A DNA stretch of 64,000 bases. Source: Fulvimarina manganoxydans (GTDB lineage: Bacteria; Pseudomonadota; Alphaproteobacteria; Rhizobiales; Rhizobiaceae). Each line of letters begins with the position of its first letter. Position 1 is the first letter of the stretch. Both the position numbers and the translations under genes were made by a program. The notes below the pieces were generated by a model. It made no database searches, was not told where the DNA came from, and saw only the letters and a program-made list of their open reading frames with translations. The DNA lies in the NCBI RefSeq assembly GCF_900176465.1, contig NZ_FWXR01000016.1, positions 1 through 64,000 of the forward strand, written 5' to 3'. Below are positions 63,489 through 64,000 of this stretch, piece after piece.

Positions 63489-64000
63489 ATGGACGGGCGG
63501 TTGAAGCTTTACCACAACCCTAGAAGCCGGGCGGCGATCGCCAGATGGATGCTGGAGGAGGTCGGCGCCGAATACGACCTCGTTCAGGTGGATTTCGAGG
63601 CTGGCGATTCGGCTAAGCCGGAGTTTCTTGCGCTCAACCCGTTGGGCAAGATCCCCGTTCTCGTGCTTGCCGACGGAACGGCTGTATCGGAGACGCCAGC
63701 AATCCTTGCTTATCTCGCCGATCTTTATCCCGATGCCGGCCTCGCGCCTGCGATCGGCAGCTCCGAGCGTGGCAGCTATTATCGCTGGCTGTTCTTCGGC
63801 GGCAGCTGTTTCGAGCCGGCGCTAGCTATGGAATTGATGATCAAAACGTCCGAGCCGCTGCCGGTGAGATCGCTTGGCTGGAGCAGTTTCGACCGCGTGA
63901 TCGATACGCTGGAGACCACGCTGTCGCAAAGGGATGTCTTGGTCGGATCACATGTCACCGCCGCCGACGTGTATATTGGGGCGCAGCTCAACTGGGCCCG
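63489..64000 (+). CDS. Glutathione S-transferase (partial, runs off the window)
   Basis: The frame is open from ATG 63489 to the window end with no stop. It has the GST N-terminal thioredoxin-like domain (KLYHNPRSRAAIARWMLEE, GKIPVLVLADGTAVSETPAI with the cis-Pro and the SETPAI glutathione site) and the start of the helical domain. AGGAG lies 9 nt upstream; ATG 63480 is in frame but too close to that site. The last part of the gene lies outside the window. Confidence 0.9.
   Translation, partial: MDGRLKLYHNPRSRAAIARWMLEEVGAEYDLVQVDFEAGDSAKPEFLALNPLGKIPVLVLADGTAVSETPAILAYLADLYPDAGLAPAIGSSERGSYYRWLFFGGSCFEPALAMELMIKTSEPLPVRSLGWSSFDRVIDTLETTLSQRDVLVGSHVTAADVYIGAQLNWA

Overview
The window is high-GC DNA from an alphaproteobacterium, most likely Hyphomicrobiales (Rhizobiales). 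The gene families point that way: IalB-like, DUF2865, DUF4164 next to zapA, Inh/Omp19-like, hrcA-grpE, and a trx/LON-domain/Trm112 cluster. I cannot name the genus from sequence alone.

Positions 1 to about 15.8 kb look like an accessory region. It opens with a decayed IS66 transposase remnant. Next come a leaderless PL7 alginate lyase with two RTX modules (minus strand), a 1.4-kb gene-poor stretch, a NarL/LuxR-type response regulator and a convergent HEPN-like protein. The main feature is a four-gene plus-strand block at 5.8-12.8 kb: a very acidic Asn/Asp/Ser repeat protein, a 635-aa protein of the kind found beside type I exporters, a PrtD/HlyB-type ABC exporter with an unusual 145-residue hydrophilic N-terminus, and an HlyD-type adaptor overlapping it by 4 bp. 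No TolC gene is present. An IS cluster follows directly after the adaptor: an intact 1365-bp IS66-family element, with 15-bp inverted repeats and a perfect 8-bp target duplication, sits inside an IS256-type transposase fragment, beside a decayed IS630-type element. At 15753-15797 lies a 45-nt copy of the 3' part of tRNA-Val(CAC), from the anticodon loop to CCA. Its position and orientation fit the right attachment site (attR) of an island extending leftward out of the window.

From 15.9 kb to the end the content is ordinary chromosome. Regions: ybbP/ybbA-like ABC genes divergent from a tesA-like esterase; ThpR, YkvA, IalB-like protein and RlmN; a phosphopantetheinyl transferase overlapping a PptH-like metallophosphoesterase; SDR, DeoR regulator and MFS; grpE-hrcA; Lrp; Fe-dependent ADH; gltX; rarD; a GFA-family protein divergent from a CYP152-like P450; HAD hydrolase; tRNA-Gly(GCC); ProXp-like deacylase, CnoX-like thioredoxin, LON-domain protein and Trm112; a soluble chemoreceptor; creatininase divergent from MarR; LacI; an Inh-like inhibitor; a hydrolase-GNAT-YnfA operon; zapA and DUF4164; transketolase and GAPDH; a 52-codon DUF3563-like gene; inositol monophosphatase; ttcA; a proXWV-type betaine uptake operon; and a GST gene cut by the window end.

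The most interesting parts are the type I secretion locus with the DNS-repeat protein, the tRNA-Val att fragment bounding that region, and the PptT/PptH-like pair. All calls come from reading the sequence; no database search was run.
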